DNA from: Paramagnetospirillum marisnigri
GTDB taxonomy: Bacteria; Pseudomonadota; Alphaproteobacteria; Rhodospirillales; Magnetospirillaceae
Length of the DNA: 64,000 bases
Assembly (NCBI RefSeq): GCF_001650715.1
Contig: NZ_LWQT01000028.1
Span: 1 to 64,000 of the forward strand
Direction of reading: 5' to 3'
The notes below the pieces were generated by a model, which saw nothing but the letters and a program-made list of their open reading frames with translations, did no database searches and was not told the origin of the DNA. Positions 8,684 to 19,046 of this stretch are shown piece by piece. A program made the translations under genes and the position numbers. How positions within the stretch are numbered: position 1 is the stretch's first letter; each line of letters opens with the position of its first letter.

Positions 8684-11005
8684 ATGGCCCATGTGGTGGC
8701 GGTGGTCGGCAATCCCAATTGCGGCAAGACCACCTTGTTCAACGTCCTGACCGGCTCGACCCAGCAGGTGGGAAACTGGCCCGGCGTCACCGTCGAGAAG
8801 AAGCTGGGCACCTATCGCCTGGACGGCGAGGCCTATGACCTGGTGGACCTGCCCGGCATCTACATGATCGGCGGATTGTCCAAGGGCTCCGAGGATGAGC
8901 GGGTTTCCCGCGATTACATCCTGTCGGGCGAGCCCGAGGTGGTGGTCAATATCGTCGACGCCTACAACCTGGAGCGCAACCTGTACCTCACCAGCCAGCT
9001 GCTGGAGATGCGGGTGCCCATGGTGGTGGCGGTCAACATGATGGATCTGGCGGAAAAGACCGGCATCCGCATCGATATCGACGCCCTGTCCAAGACTCTC
9101 GACTGCCCGGTGGTGCCCATCATCGCCAGCCGCCGCAAGGGCGTCGCCGAGTTGAAATCGGCCATCGCCGCCGCCTGCAAGGCGCGCCGCGTTCCCCAGG
9201 TCCAGCCGGTCCATGCCGACGCGGTGGAGGATGCCCGCGCCGCCCTGGCGCCGGTGATGGCCAAGCCCGCCGCCGCCCGCAAGGTGGATGCGGGCTGGGT
9301 GGCGCTCAAGCTGGTGGAAGGCGACAGCTTCGCCGAGGCGCTGGCGGCGGGGACCCTGGATGTGGAGATCGAGTGCCAGCGCCAGGCCATCGAGGACAGC
9401 TGCGGCGAGGAAGCCGACATCATCATCGCCGACGGCCGCTATTCCTTCATCGCCACCGTCATGGCCGCCTGTTTCCACCAGCCGCGCAACATCTCGCTGG
9501 CGCTGACCCGGCGCATCGACACGGTGGTGCTGAACCGCTTCCTCGGCGTGCCGGTCTTCCTGTTCGCCATGTATCTGATGTTCCTGTTCACCATCAAGGT
9601 GGGCGGCGCCTTCGTCGATTTCTTCGGCCAGTCGGCCGAGGCGCTGTTCATGGACGGCGTCGGCCAGGGGCTCGAGGCGCTGGGCCTGCCGCAATGGCTG
9701 GTGGTGCTGGTGGCCACCGGCATGGGCAGCGGCATCAAGACCGTGGCCACCTTCATTCCCATCATCGGCTCGCTGTTCCTGTTCCTGTCCTTCCTGGAGG
9801 ATTCCGGCTATATGGCGCGCGCCGCCTTCGTCATGGACCGCGCCATGCGGGCCATCGGCCTGCCGGGCAAGTCCTTCGTGCCGCTGATCGTCGGCTTCGG
9901 CTGCAACGTGCCCGCCATCATGGCGACGCGGACCCTGGAAAGCCGCCGCGACCGGGTGCTGACCATCCTGATGGCGCCGTTCATGTCCTGCGGCGCCCGC
10001 CTGCCGGTCTATGCCCTGTTCGCCGCCGCTTTCTTCGCCGAGAACGGCCAGAATGTGGTCTTCGCCCTTTACCTGCTGGGCACCGCCTTCGCGGTGCTGA
10101 CCGGGCTGGTGCTGAAGCTGACCCTGCTGCGGGGCGAGGCTTCGCCCTTCGTGATGGAACTGCCGCCCTATCACTTGCCGACCCTTCGGACCGTGGTGCT
10201 GCAGGCCTGGCAGCGCCTGCGCGAATTCGTCTTCCGCGCCGGGCAGATCATCGTGCCCATCGTCACCGTGCTGGCCTTCTTCAGCGCGCTGGGCACCGAT
10301 GGCAGCTTCGGCAAGGAGAACAGCCGCGACTCCGTGCTGGCGGCGGTCAGCCAGGCCATCACCCCGGTGTTCTATCCCATCGGCCTCACCGACGAGAACT
10401 GGCCCGCCGCCGTGGGCCTGTTCACCGGCATCTTCGCCAAGGAAGCGGTGGTGGGCAGCCTCAATTCCCTGTACGCCCAGGCCAGCGCCGAGGACGGCAC
10501 CGCCCCGGCGGCGGCGGTGGATCGCCTTGGCCTGGGCGACAAGCTGGCGGCGGCGGCGGCCACCGTTCCGGCCAAATTCGCCAAGATCGCCGAATCCCTG
10601 GGCGACCCCCTGGGGCTGAACGTCTCCTATATCGGCGATGCCGCCGAGGCGGCCACCGAGTTGAAGGTGCAAGGCGGGGTGTTCGGCGCCATGACCAGCC
10701 GCTTCGATGGGGCCGCCGGGGCCTTCGCCTATATGGTGCTGATCCTGCTCTATACGCCTTGCGTCGCCTCCATGGGCGCCATCCGCCACGAGGCCGGTCT
10801 GGGCTGGACCTGCTTCGCCGCCGCCTGGACCACCTCGCTGGGCTACATGACCTCGGTGGCGGTTTATCAGGGCGCCACCTTCGCCCGCCATCCCCTGGCC
10901 GCCTCGGCCTGGCTGGGGGGCTGCGCCCTGGTGCTGGTCTCGGCCATCCTGCTGCTGGGCGTGGCGGGGCGGGCGCGCGGCGTCGCGGCAGAGGCATCGC
11001 CATGA
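8684..11005 (+). CDS. feoB: FeoB ferrous iron transporter
   Basis: A full-length 773-residue FeoB. The N-terminal G domain shows G1 GNPNCGKT (residues 9-16), G3 DLPG (55-58) and G4 NMMD (118-121). A helical GDI-like region (about 170-270) follows, then a membrane part with about eight helices and the two Gate motifs, including GFGCNVPAIMATRTLE and the C-terminal LYTPCVASMGAIRHE. It imports Fe2+ across the inner membrane under low-oxygen conditions. It is flanked by feoA and feoC. Magnetospirilla also have a second feoB in the magnetosome island; this copy, among housekeeping genes, is more likely the general system (inference). Confidence 0.97.
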   Translation: MAHVVAVVGNPNCGKTTLFNVLTGSTQQVGNWPGVTVEKKLGTYRLDGEAYDLVDLPGIYMIGGLSKGSEDERVSRDYILSGEPEVVVNIVDAYNLERNLYLTSQLLEMRVPMVVAVNMMDLAEKTGIRIDIDALSKTLDCPVVPIIASRRKGVAELKSAIAAACKARRVPQVQPVHADAVEDARAALAPVMAKPAAARKVDAGWVALKLVEGDSFAEALAAGTLDVEIECQRQAIEDSCGEEADIIIADGRYSFIATVMAACFHQPRNISLALTRRIDTVVLNRFLGVPVFLFAMYLMFLFTIKVGGAFVDFFGQSAEALFMDGVGQGLEALGLPQWLVVLVATGMGSGIKTVATFIPIIGSLFLFLSFLEDSGYMARAAFVMDRAMRAIGLPGKSFVPLIVGFGCNVPAIMATRTLESRRDRVLTILMAPFMSCGARLPVYALFAAAFFAENGQNVVFALYLLGTAFAVLTGLVLKLTLLRGEASPFVMELPPYHLPTLRTVVLQAWQRLREFVFRAGQIIVPIVTVLAFFSALGTDGSFGKENSRDSVLAAVSQAITPVFYPIGLTDENWPAAVGLFTGIFAKEAVVGSLNSLYAQASAEDGTAPAAAVDRLGLGDKLAAAAATVPAKFAKIAESLGDPLGLNVSYIGDAAEAATELKVQGGVFGAMTSRFDGAAGAFAYMVLILLYTPCVASMGAIRHEAGLGWTCFAAAWTTSLGYMTSVAVYQGATFARHPLAASAWLGGCALVLVSAILLLGVAGRARGVAAEASP

Positions 11006-11268
11006 GTCTGACCCTGACCGAAGTGAAGGCGCTGCTGCGGGAGCGTCATCGTGCCAGCCTGGGTGAGATCGCCCTGCATTTCGGTTCCAACCCCGAGGCG
11101 GTGCGCCAGGCGCTGGGCCACTGGCAGGCCAAGGGCCGGGTGCGGCGGCTGGATGGCGGCGCCTGCGCCAGCGGCTGCCATTGCGCCATGCGGACCGAAG
11201 AGGTCTATGAATGGGTGGGCGAGGCCAACCCCGCCCCGGGCGGTTGCGGCATCACCCCAGGCCATTGA
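11002..11268 (+). CDS. feoC: FeoC-like winged-helix protein
   Basis: An 88-residue protein whose ATG overlaps the end of feoB (ATGA). The N-terminal helix-turn-helix (LTEVKALLRERHRASLGEIA, with a wing around GRVRRLDGG) is followed by CASGCHC. This is a Cx3CxC cluster that could hold an Fe-S cluster as in FeoC proteins, which are proposed to protect or regulate FeoB. Its 3' end overlaps the convergent dmeF-like gene by 17 bases. Assignment rests on size, wing fold, cysteines and position after feoB. Confidence 0.82.
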   Translation: MSLTLTEVKALLRERHRASLGEIALHFGSNPEAVRQALGHWQAKGRVRRLDGGACASGCHCAMRTEEVYEWVGEANPAPGGCGITPGH

Positions 11269-12223
11269 CCGGCAGGCATGGCTCGCCGCCATGGGTCCGC
11301 ACCTCCACCGTGACATGGTGAAGGTCGGGAATGGCGGCCAGCAGCGCCTTGTAATGCTCCGGCGGCCGGGGATAGTGGGTGACAACCGTGACGATGGCGG
11401 CCAGCCGCCCGGGCTGGATCGCCCACAGATGCAGGTCGGCCACCCGGTTGTCGGCATCGGCCTCGATCAGGGCGCGGCTGCGTTCGATCAGCGCCGGATT
11501 CTCCGCCTCGTCCAGCAGGACCCGTGCAGTGCCCTTGATCAGGGACCGTGCCCATATCCCGATCACCACCGCCCCCGCCAGACCCACCAGCGGGTCCATC
11601 CAGGCCCATGACAGCCCCATTCCCGCCCCCAGGGCGGCGATGGCGCCCAGCGAGGTCAGCAGGTCGGCCATCACATGCAGATAGGTGGCGCGGAAGCTGT
11701 GGCCCTGCTCGGCGTGATGAGGGTGGTCATGGCCGTCCTTGCCGTGATCATGGTGGCCGTGGTCGTGGCCGGGCGGTTCCAGGATCAGGACGCTGGCCAG
11801 ATTGACCACCAGGCCGATCACCGCCACCACCATGGCCTCGCCATAGGCGATGGGAGTGGGGTGGAGCAGGCGCGAGACTGCCTCCCAGACCATCATGATG
11901 GCCACGCCGCCCAGCACGACGGCGCTGGTGAAGCCGCCCAGGGCGTCGACCTTGCCGGTGCCGAAGGTGAAGCTGGGATCACCGGCATGGCGGCGGGCGA
12001 AGGCATAGGCGAACAGGGCGATGACCAGGGCCAGGCCATGGCTGCCCATGTGCCAGCCATCGGCCAGCAGCGCCAGCGAGCCGAAGGCCCAGCCCGCGCC
12101 GATCTCTGCCACCATGCAGGTCAGGGTCAGGATCATCACCAGGCGGATACGCCGCTCCGCCCCGCGCGAATCACCGCTAGCGGCATGGGAATGGTGGTAG
12201 TGATCCATGCAGTAAATATGCAT
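11252..12223 (-). CDS. dmeF: Cation diffusion facilitator, DmeF type (Co/Ni/Zn/Fe efflux)
   Basis: A 323-residue CDF exporter. The N-terminus (HYHHSHAAS), metal-site motifs LADGWHMGSH in TM2 and HVMADLLTS in TM5, and a His-rich cytoplasmic loop (GHDHGHHDHGKDGHDH, about residues 151-166) are characteristic of the DmeF subgroup. Six membrane helices are followed by a cytosolic C-terminal metal domain. It uses proton antiport to expel divalent metal. Placement convergent with feoABC puts Fe2+ uptake and metal export side by side. Start ATG 12223 or the ATG five codons later are both possible. Exact metal is not readable. Confidence 0.88.
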   Translation of the reverse strand: MHIYCMDHYHHSHAASGDSRGAERRIRLVMILTLTCMVAEIGAGWAFGSLALLADGWHMGSHGLALVIALFAYAFARRHAGDPSFTFGTGKVDALGGFTSAVVLGGVAIMMVWEAVSRLLHPTPIAYGEAMVVAVIGLVVNLASVLILEPPGHDHGHHDHGKDGHDHPHHAEQGHSFRATYLHVMADLLTSLGAIAALGAGMGLSWAWMDPLVGLAGAVVIGIWARSLIKGTARVLLDEAENPALIERSRALIEADADNRVADLHLWAIQPGRLAAIVTVVTHYPRPPEHYKALLAAIPDLHHVTVEVRTHGGEPCLPVNGLG

Positions 12224-12326
12224 TTCCGCTCCTGGTGCCGCCTGCGGAAAGCATAAGCCCCTCGGCGGCGGCGTGCAATTGCGAGGAATTCGCCCTTGCC
12301 CGCCGCCTGCCCGGGGGTCAGGTCAG

Positions 12327-12345
12327 CGGCCCGGTCCTAGGGCCG
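12327..12345 (-). terminator. Inverted repeat at the end of the mcp gene
   Basis: CGGCCC (12327-12332) and GGGCCG (12340-12345) form a 6-bp GC stem with a 7-base loop directly beyond the chemoreceptor stop codon. No T-run follows on the minus strand, so it is at best a weak terminator or an mRNA 3'-end stabiliser. Confidence 0.35.
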
Positions 12346-14766
12346 TCAGAATTCGGCCCAATCGTCCTTACCGGAGGCTGCCTTGGAAGGGGCGGCCTTT
12401 TCCGTTCCCTTGGAATGAAGTTTGGCGAGATGGCTTTGCCCCGCGGCGGGCTTCTTCGCCGCGGATTTGGCCGGGGCGGCCACTCTGGCCGGGGTCGGCG
12501 CCGGTCGCGACGTCGCGACCTGAACCGCCTGGGCGCTGGATTCACCCACATGGAAGAAGCTCATCAACCGGTTCAGCTCCTGGGCCTGAACCTCCAGCGA
12601 ATGGGCGGCGGCGGTGCTTTCCTCCACCAGGGCAGCATTTTGCTGGGTCATCTCGTCCATCTGGGTGACGGCGGAATTGACCTGATCGATCCCCGCCGCC
12701 TGTTCCGCCGAGGCGGCGGCGATCTCGGCGACGATGTCGGCCACACGCTTGACCCCCGACAGGATGTCTTCCAGGGTCTTGCCCGCGCCCTTGACCAGTT
12801 CGGCGCCGTTCTTGACCTCGCCGGTGCTCTGGCCGATCAGGGTCTTGATCTCCCGCGACGCCTGGGCCGAACGCTGGGCCAGGTTGCGCACTTCCTGGGC
12901 GACCACGGCGAAGCCCTTGCCGGCGTCACCGGCCCGGGCGGCTTCCACCGCCGCGTTGAGCGCCAGCAGATTGGTCTGGAAGGCGATCTCGTCGATCATG
13001 CCGACGATGTCGCCGATCTTCTGGCTGGACGCCTCGATGCTGGTCATGGCGCTGATGGCGTCATTGACCACCTGTCCGCCCGAGGCCGCGGTTTCGCGGG
13101 CACCGGCCGCCAATTGGTTGGCCTGCTGGGCGTTGGCGGCATTCTGGCGCACGGTGGCGGCCAGTTCTTCCATGGAGGCCGCGGTTTCTTCCAGGGCGCT
13201 GGCCTGCTGTTCCGAACGCTCGGACAGGTCCTGGCTGCCCGCCGAGACCTCCGAGGCGGCGGAACCGATCTGGCTGGCCGACTGGTTGATGTTGGTGACG
13301 ATCTCGAACAGCTTTTCCGCCGTCTTGTTGACGTCGCCCTTCAACTGGTCGAACAGGCCGGCATAGGGATTGGTGATGCGTCGGGTCAGGTCGCCCTGGG
13401 CCACCGAGGACAGCACGTCGGCCACATCGCGAAGCGCGATGCCGGTGAGATTGACCAGATTGTTGACGCCCTCGCACAGATTGAGCAGGAAGCCCGACTT
13501 GCCGTCGAGGTCGATGCGGCGGTCCAGGTCGCCCTGGCTGGCGGCCTTGGCCACCTCCGCCACCTCGGCGACGATGGCGGCCTCGCGCTTGCGCTGTTCC
13601 TCCTCGGCCTGACGTTGGGCCTCCTCGGCGGCCTTCTGCTCGGCCTCCATGCGGACCTTGTCGATGCCGTTCTGCTTGAACACCTGCACCGCCTTGGCCA
13701 TCTCGCCGATCTCGTCGGAGCGGTCCAGGGCGGGCACCTGGGTGTCCAGCTTGCCTTCGGCCAGGGCGCCCATGGCATGGGTCATGGCGGAGACCGGATT
13801 GACGATGCCGGCCGAGATGCGCAGCGCGAAGACCAGTCCCAGCACCACGGCGATGATCGAGCCGATCAGGGTGAATAGCTCGGTCTTGTCCAACTGGGCG
13901 AAGGTCCCGGCTTCCAGTTCGGCCATGGCGGCCTTCTGCGACTTGACGGTCTTTTCCGACAACTCGCCGAATTCCTGGGCCTCGCCCGCCATGACGGTGA
14001 AGGCCAGCTTATTGCGGTCCTGGATGGCCCTGGTGACGTCCCCGAAGGCGGTCTTGTACTGCTCGATGGTTTGGGCAATGCCGTCCAGGGTCTTGCGGGT
14101 CTGGAGGTCCTTGGCCGCCGCCGCCGCCGCTGCCGCCTGTCCGGTGGCCTCGCCGGCCTGCTTGGTGAAGGTCTCGATGAGCTTGGTGTCAGGGGTGCTC
14201 AGGAAGCGATTGGCGTTCAGGCGCATCAACTGCAGGGTTTCCTGAAGCTTGCCGATATAGGCTGCCGTCTCGAAGTCCTTGCGGGCGAGGCTGGCGTCCA
14301 GCATCTCGGTCAACTGCACGCGTGCCCGCTGACCCTGCGGGTTCATGACCGTTTCCACCAGCTGGTCGCGCTTTTCCCGCAACTCCGCCACTTTCAGGAA
14401 GTTGGCGGAATAGCTCTCAAGCAGCTTGATCATGCGCTGCAGATTGGCCTTGCGCTCGGGATTGGAGGTGGCAGCGATGGCGGCCTCCAGATCCTTGTGC
14501 ATCAGGGCCTGGGTGGCCTTGACACTTTCGATCAGCTTGTCTTCGCCGGTGAAGATGAAGAGCGCCACCAGGCGGCGCATCTCGTTGACATTGCCGTCCA
14601 CGTCCTGGATGCGGCTCATATTGTTGGTGATCTCGGCATAGGCCTTGACCTGGCGCTGGGTCGACGACGAGCCCCAGTAGGCGATGCCGGCCACGGCGAT
14701 CAGGAAGACGAGAATCAGCAGGAAACCGCCCTGGATGCGTTTCTTGACGGTCAGGCCATTGCTCAT
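12346..14766 (-). CDS. Methyl-accepting chemotaxis protein
   Basis: An 806-residue chemoreceptor. TM1 lies at about residues 13-32, followed by a long helical periplasmic domain (about 33-295; size suggests a helical bimodular sensor). TM2 is near 300-320, then two HAMP-like stretches. The signalling hairpin shows [18 protein letters not shown] and [16 protein letters not shown]. It ends in a flexible Ala/Lys/Pro linker and DDWAEF, a C-terminal aromatic pentapeptide-like tail of the sort used to tether CheR/CheB. CGGAGAG precedes the ATG. cheW lies just upstream on the same strand, so the pair is probably an operon. Ligand unknown. Confidence 0.93.
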   Translation of the reverse strand: MSNGLTVKKRIQGGFLLILVFLIAVAGIAYWGSSSTQRQVKAYAEITNNMSRIQDVDGNVNEMRRLVALFIFTGEDKLIESVKATQALMHKDLEAAIAATSNPERKANLQRMIKLLESYSANFLKVAELREKRDQLVETVMNPQGQRARVQLTEMLDASLARKDFETAAYIGKLQETLQLMRLNANRFLSTPDTKLIETFTKQAGEATGQAAAAAAAAKDLQTRKTLDGIAQTIEQYKTAFGDVTRAIQDRNKLAFTVMAGEAQEFGELSEKTVKSQKAAMAELEAGTFAQLDKTELFTLIGSIIAVVLGLVFALRISAGIVNPVSAMTHAMGALAEGKLDTQVPALDRSDEIGEMAKAVQVFKQNGIDKVRMEAEQKAAEEAQRQAEEEQRKREAAIVAEVAEVAKAASQGDLDRRIDLDGKSGFLLNLCEGVNNLVNLTGIALRDVADVLSSVAQGDLTRRITNPYAGLFDQLKGDVNKTAEKLFEIVTNINQSASQIGSAASEVSAGSQDLSERSEQQASALEETAASMEELAATVRQNAANAQQANQLAAGARETAASGGQVVNDAISAMTSIEASSQKIGDIVGMIDEIAFQTNLLALNAAVEAARAGDAGKGFAVVAQEVRNLAQRSAQASREIKTLIGQSTGEVKNGAELVKGAGKTLEDILSGVKRVADIVAEIAAASAEQAAGIDQVNSAVTQMDEMTQQNAALVEESTAAAHSLEVQAQELNRLMSFFHVGESSAQAVQVATSRPAPTPARVAAPAKSAAKKPAAGQSHLAKLHSKGTEKAAPSKAASGKDDWAEF

Positions 14767-14793
14767 GTCTGCTCTCCGAAATACGGCTGTGGC

Positions 14794-15291
14794 TCAGGCC
14801 TGGGCCTGGGCGAGGATAGCGGGGTCATTGTCGAGAAGGTGATGCAGGTCGAGAACCACGACCATGCGTCCTTCCACCGAGACGATACCGGCCAGGAAGC
14901 TGCAGTGCTGCCGGTGGTCCATCTCCGGAATGGGCTGGATATCGGTGGCGGCGACGGTGACGATGTCGACCACGGCATCGGCCAGCAGGCCGACCATGGC
15001 GCCGTCGATGGCCACCACCAGGATGACGTGGCGCGGTGTCGCCTCGGTGGTGCCGCCATGGAAGCGGGTCCGCATGTCGATGATGGGAACGATGACGCCC
15101 CGCAGATCGATCACGCCACGCACATAATCCGGGGCTTCGGGAAGAAGGGTGGCCGGGGTCCAGCCCTTGATCTCGCGGATGGCCATGATGTCCACGCCAT
15201 ACTCCTCGCCACCGACGGTGAACGAGATGAACTGGCGAGCCGATTCCGCGGTCTGCGCGGCAAAGGCATCGGACGTGGCGGTCTCTGCCAT
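14794..15291 (-). CDS. cheW: CheW chemotaxis coupling protein
   Basis: A 165-residue CheW: QFISFTVGGEEYGVDI, then the conserved region VRGVIDLRGVIVPIIDMR that binds receptor and CheA. Start ATG 15291 is chosen because GGAGGG lies six bases upstream; an in-frame earlier start would add 22 unconserved residues. It is followed after 27 bases by the chemoreceptor gene, consistent with a cheW-mcp unit that plugs this receptor into CheA arrays encoded elsewhere. Confidence 0.92.
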   Translation of the reverse strand: MAETATSDAFAAQTAESARQFISFTVGGEEYGVDIMAIREIKGWTPATLLPEAPDYVRGVIDLRGVIVPIIDMRTRFHGGTTEATPRHVILVVAIDGAMVGLLADAVVDIVTVAATDIQPIPEMDHRQHCSFLAGIVSVEGRMVVVLDLHHLLDNDPAILAQAQA

Positions 15292-15375
15292 GCGCTTCCC
15301 TCCCTGGAAGAGTTTTATATCTTTCGGCAAGGGTTGCAGATTGGCGCCCAGAGTCAATGGCTGCCTTGTATCGCT

Positions 15376-16449
15376 TTAGTCAGTCATGATCCGTTCCTCG
15401 ATCAGGTCCATGGGGTCGTCCTGGGTATGCTCGTCGCCATTGGCCAAGAGGATGACCACCCGGTCTTGGTCGGGGTAGTACCAGGCCTCGGCGCAGAACC
15501 CGGCGAAGCGGCCGCTGTGGCCCAGGCGGATTCCCCGGTCGGTGGGCACCACCTGCAGTCCCCAGCCATAGCCCTCGCCATCGGCGCTGGCGCGTTCGAT
15601 GGCCATGGCTGCCAGCATGCGGGGCGGCAACACCCGGGGACGGTCGGGGCGGAACAGGCTGCTCATGAAGCGTTCCAGGTCGCGGGCGGTGGCGGTCAGG
15701 GGGGCGTCGCCCAGGCGGGTGGCCCAGGCGAGGTGGCTGGCGTCGCGCCTGCCGCCGGTTTCGCTGGCGGGGCGGTAGCCCCGGGCCAGAAGGGCATCGG
15801 CGGGATCGACCATGGCAGTGCTGTCGGCCATGCCGAGCGGGGTCAGGACGCGCCGGGCCAGGATGTCGGCTAGCTCCGCCTTGTCCGACAGTTCCAGGAG
15901 ATGGCCGAGCAGGATGTAGTTGGTGTTGGAATAGGCATAGGCCCCGGGCGTCGTCGCCGGGCGGCATTGGCCCAGGCGCAGCGCCTCCGAGGCGGTCCAG
16001 CGGATATTGGGATGCTCGGGGGTGGAGAACAGGCCGTTGCGCAGGCAGTCGGGCAGGCCGGAAGTATGGGTCAGCAGGTCGGAGACGGTGGCCTTGTCCA
16101 CATGGGTCAGCCGGGCGGCCTCGCGCTCGTCGAGGAAGGGGCGAACCGGGGCATCCAGGGACAGGCGCCCTTCCTCCACCAATTGCAATGCCGCCACGGC
16201 GGTCAGCATCTTGCCCACCGAGGCCACGTGGAACCGGGTGGCCTCGGTCACCGGGACGCGGCTGGCCAGATTGGCATGGCCGGTGACGGCGGTCTCGACG
16301 CCGCCGGGGCCGGAGACCAGCAGCACCGCGCCGGGAAACCGGAATTTCGCCGCCAGTTCCGACAGGGTTCCCGCCAGATCGGCGGCCTGGACCGGACCCG
16401 CCGCCATCGTGGCGGCCATGATCAACAGCGCGGACAAGGTTGCTCTCAT
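15376..16449 (-). CDS. Secreted serine hydrolase, class C beta-lactamase/PBP4-like family
   Basis: A 357-residue periplasmic serine hydrolase. A signal peptide (MRATLSALLIMAATMAAG, cleaved near VQA-A) leads into the beta-lactamase-fold domain. Its active-site motifs are all visible: SVGK (Ser-x-x-Lys), YSNTNY (Tyr-x-Asn) and HSGRF (His-x-Gly). Family members include esterases, D-amino-acid peptidases and class C beta-lactamases; nothing here argues for true resistance activity. Its ATG overlaps the stop of the asparaginase gene (ATGA), so the two are co-translated. Confidence 0.88.
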   Translation of the reverse strand: MRATLSALLIMAATMAAGPVQAADLAGTLSELAAKFRFPGAVLLVSGPGGVETAVTGHANLASRVPVTEATRFHVASVGKMLTAVAALQLVEEGRLSLDAPVRPFLDEREAARLTHVDKATVSDLLTHTSGLPDCLRNGLFSTPEHPNIRWTASEALRLGQCRPATTPGAYAYSNTNYILLGHLLELSDKAELADILARRVLTPLGMADSTAMVDPADALLARGYRPASETGGRRDASHLAWATRLGDAPLTATARDLERFMSSLFRPDRPRVLPPRMLAAMAIERASADGEGYGWGLQVVPTDRGIRLGHSGRFAGFCAEAWYYPDQDRVVILLANGDEHTQDDPMDLIEERIMTD

Positions 16450-17507
16450 GACGGCGTCCTCTCGCCGCGCAGATCGGCGGCCATGGCCCGGCGCAGGCTC
16501 TCGCCATCGGACTGGGGCAGCAGCCACATCAGCTTGGCCAGGGCTGCTTCCGGGGTCATGTCGCCCCCGTCCAGAACGCCAGCCCGGGCCAGGCCGAGTC
16601 CGCTGTGGTAGCGCCCGGTTTCCACCATGCCCTCCAGGCATTGCGAGACGCCGACCACCGGCTTGCCCGCCGCCACTGTCCGCCGGATCGCTTCCAGCAG
16701 ATGCGGATCGGCGGGGGCGTTGCCGCTGCCGAAGCCGCGCAGCACACAGCCCTTCACCGAATCGTGCCCCAGCAAGGCCCCCAGGGCGGCGCCCCCCAGG
16801 CCGGGCGACAGGGTGGCGATCACCACGCCCGGCTCCAATGCGGCATCGGCGCGGCATGCGGTTTCGACCGCTGGCGGCGGACGCAGCAGGGATGGCTCGA
16901 TGCGGATGATCCCGTCCCGCACTCGGCCCAGCGGCGGATGGTTGGGGCTGGCGAAGGCGTTCCCGGCGCTGGTGCTGACCTTGGTGGCGCGGCAGGCCCG
17001 CAACAGGACATCGCCGAAGCACAGGCTGACCTCGGGCACCGGCGGCAGGCCGCTGGCCTTGGTTCCGGCGATGCGGAGCGCATTGGCGAAATTGACGGCG
17101 CCGTCGCCGCCGGGAGTGGTCAGGGGATGCTGGGCGCCGGTCAGCACCACCGGCTTGGCGAGGTCGCGCAGCAGGAAGGCCAGGGCCGAGCCGGTATAGG
17201 CCATGGTGTCGGTGCCGTGCAACACCACCACGCCGTCATAGGCGAGTTGGGCGGCGGCGATGGACCGCGCCATCCACGGCCAATGCCGGGGCGAGATGTC
17301 GGAGGAATCCAGCGGCTCCACCGGCTGTCCCCGGTCATCGGTCAGGCCGACCAGATCCCAGGCGACGCCGTCCAGCGGATTGGGCAGATGCCGGGCCAGC
17401 CGCTCGCCCGGGGCCGGGACCAGCGGGCTGGCGGGATCGGCAGGGTCGGCCGGAACCATGCCGATGGTGCCGCCGGTATAAAGGACAAGGACCCGGGCGG
17501 CGGTCAT
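16446..17507 (-). CDS. ansA: L-asparaginase (asparaginase/glutaminase family)
   Basis: A 353-residue asparaginase. The first catalytic Thr motif YTGGTIGM is at residues about 10-17, and the second, HGTDTMAYT, carries the Thr-Asp pair near residues 98-106; a TGAQHP segment follows. No signal peptide, so probably the cytoplasmic type I enzyme releasing aspartate and ammonia. It lies 13 bases after gatA and overlaps the serine hydrolase, giving a three-gene run on the minus strand. Specificity for Asn over Gln is assumed. Confidence 0.85.
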   Translation of the reverse strand: MTAARVLVLYTGGTIGMVPADPADPASPLVPAPGERLARHLPNPLDGVAWDLVGLTDDRGQPVEPLDSSDISPRHWPWMARSIAAAQLAYDGVVVLHGTDTMAYTGSALAFLLRDLAKPVVLTGAQHPLTTPGGDGAVNFANALRIAGTKASGLPPVPEVSLCFGDVLLRACRATKVSTSAGNAFASPNHPPLGRVRDGIIRIEPSLLRPPPAVETACRADAALEPGVVIATLSPGLGGAALGALLGHDSVKGCVLRGFGSGNAPADPHLLEAIRRTVAAGKPVVGVSQCLEGMVETGRYHSGLGLARAGVLDGGDMTPEAALAKLMWLLPQSDGESLRRAMAADLRGERTPS

Positions 17508-17520
17508 GGTTCGGGCCGGA

Positions 17521-18957
17521 TCAGGCTTGCGCCACCCGGCCCACTTCCAGGACGGTGGCCTCGTCGAACGGGCGGCCGATCACCTGGAGGCCCAGCGGCA
17601 GGCCGTCGTCGGCCAAGCCGCCGGGAACCGAAATGGCGGGCAGGCCGGCCAGGTTGACGGTGATGGTGTAGATGTCCACCAGCCACATGGCCACCGGGTC
17701 CTCGGCGTGCTCGCCCGGCGGGAAGGCCGAGACCGGCGAGGTGGGGACCAGCAGGGCGTCCACCGTCTTGAAGGCTTCCAGGAAGTCGTCGCGGATCAGC
17801 GCCCGCACCTTCTGCGCCTTGGCGTAATAGGCATCGTAGTAACCGGCCGACAGCACAAAGGTGCCGATCAGGATGCGGCGGCGGACCTCGGCGCCGAAAC
17901 CCTCGGCCCGGGTCTTGCGGTACATGTCGTCCAGGGTCTTGCCCGGCACCCGAAGGCCGAAGCGCAGACCGTCATAGCGGGCCAGATTGGACGAGGCCTC
18001 GGCCATGGCGATGATGTAATAGGCGGCCAGGGCGTATTTGGTATGGGGCAGGCTGACATCCACCACGGTGGCGCCCGCCGCTTCCAGGCGCTTGATGCCC
18101 TCGGCCCAGGCGCGTTCCACGTCGGCGGGCATGCCCGCCACCCGGTATTCCTTGGGAATGCCAATGCGCAGCCCCTTGACGCCCTTGCCCAGCAGTGCCT
18201 CGAAATCCGGCACCGACTGCGGCACCGAGGTGGAATCCTTGGGATCATGGCCGCTGATGGCCTGCAGCACGATGGCGGCGTCCTCGACGCTGCGGGTGAT
18301 GGGGCCGGCCTGATCCAGCGACGAGGCATAGGCGACGATGCCGAAGCGCGAGCAGCGGCCATAGGTCGGCTTGATGCCGACCACGCCGCACAGCGAGGCG
18401 GGCTGGCGGATGGAACCGCCGGTATCCGAACCGATGGCGGCGGCGCAGGTCTTGGCCGCCACCGCCACGGCGGAGCCGCCGGACGAGCCGCCCGGCACCA
18501 CGGTGGCGCCGTCGGACGGGCGCTTATGCGGATTCTTGGGGGCGCCGTAATAGCTGGTGCCGCTGGTGGAGCCCATGGCGAACTCGTCCATGTTGGTCTT
18601 GCCCAGCAAGATGGCGCCCGCGTCCCACAGCTTCGACGTCACGGTGGATTCATAGGGGGGGACGAAGCCGTCCAGGATGTGCGAGGCGGCGGTGGTCAGC
18701 ACCCCCTTGGTGCAGAAATTGTCCTTGATGGCCAGGGGCAGGCCTTCCAGGGGCCGGGCATTGCCCGACTGCAGCCGGGCGTCGGCGTCCTTGGCGGCGG
18801 CCAGGGCCCGGTCGGCGGTCTCGGTGATATAGGCGTTGAGGTCCCGGGTGGCGTCCATCTGCGCCAGATAGGCGCGGGTCAGCTCGGTGGCCGTGAATTC
18901 GCCTTTGGCGAGGCCGGTACGGATACCGGCGAGGGTCAGGTCGATCAGCGCGCTCAT
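17521..18957 (-). CDS. gatA: Asp-tRNA(Asn)/Glu-tRNA(Gln) amidotransferase subunit A
   Basis: A 478-residue amidase-signature protein. The Ser-Ser-Lys triad context is present: [11 protein letters not shown] with the catalytic Lys, [15 protein letters not shown] and the [12 protein letters not shown] segment with the nucleophile. Length and end-to-end similarity fit GatA, which supplies ammonia for transamidation of mischarged Asp-tRNA(Asn)/Glu-tRNA(Gln). ATG 18957 with GAGAGTGTGAAACGAGC upstream is preferred over a start ten codons earlier. No gatC precedes it and no gatB follows, unlike the usual gatCAB order; the downstream gene is an asparaginase. Confidence 0.9.
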   Translation of the reverse strand: MSALIDLTLAGIRTGLAKGEFTATELTRAYLAQMDATRDLNAYITETADRALAAAKDADARLQSGNARPLEGLPLAIKDNFCTKGVLTTAASHILDGFVPPYESTVTSKLWDAGAILLGKTNMDEFAMGSTSGTSYYGAPKNPHKRPSDGATVVPGGSSGGSAVAVAAKTCAAAIGSDTGGSIRQPASLCGVVGIKPTYGRCSRFGIVAYASSLDQAGPITRSVEDAAIVLQAISGHDPKDSTSVPQSVPDFEALLGKGVKGLRIGIPKEYRVAGMPADVERAWAEGIKRLEAAGATVVDVSLPHTKYALAAYYIIAMAEASSNLARYDGLRFGLRVPGKTLDDMYRKTRAEGFGAEVRRRILIGTFVLSAGYYDAYYAKAQKVRALIRDDFLEAFKTVDALLVPTSPVSAFPPGEHAEDPVAMWLVDIYTITVNLAGLPAISVPGGLADDGLPLGLQVIGRPFDEATVLEVGRVAQA

Positions 18958-19046
18958 GCTCGTTTCACACTCTCGGGGCCGCTTCAATCCAGGGAGTGGA
19001 GCTTATAGCACAGCCGCCCGGAAAGCCAACGGCCGGGTTCCTTATT

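Noticed and set aside
8522-10891. Very long open frame on the strand opposite feoB (and similar ones opposite metK and lnt)
   Set aside because: GC-rich codon use leaves antisense frames open; the translations are His/Gly/Gln-rich and match no family, while the sense genes are clear.
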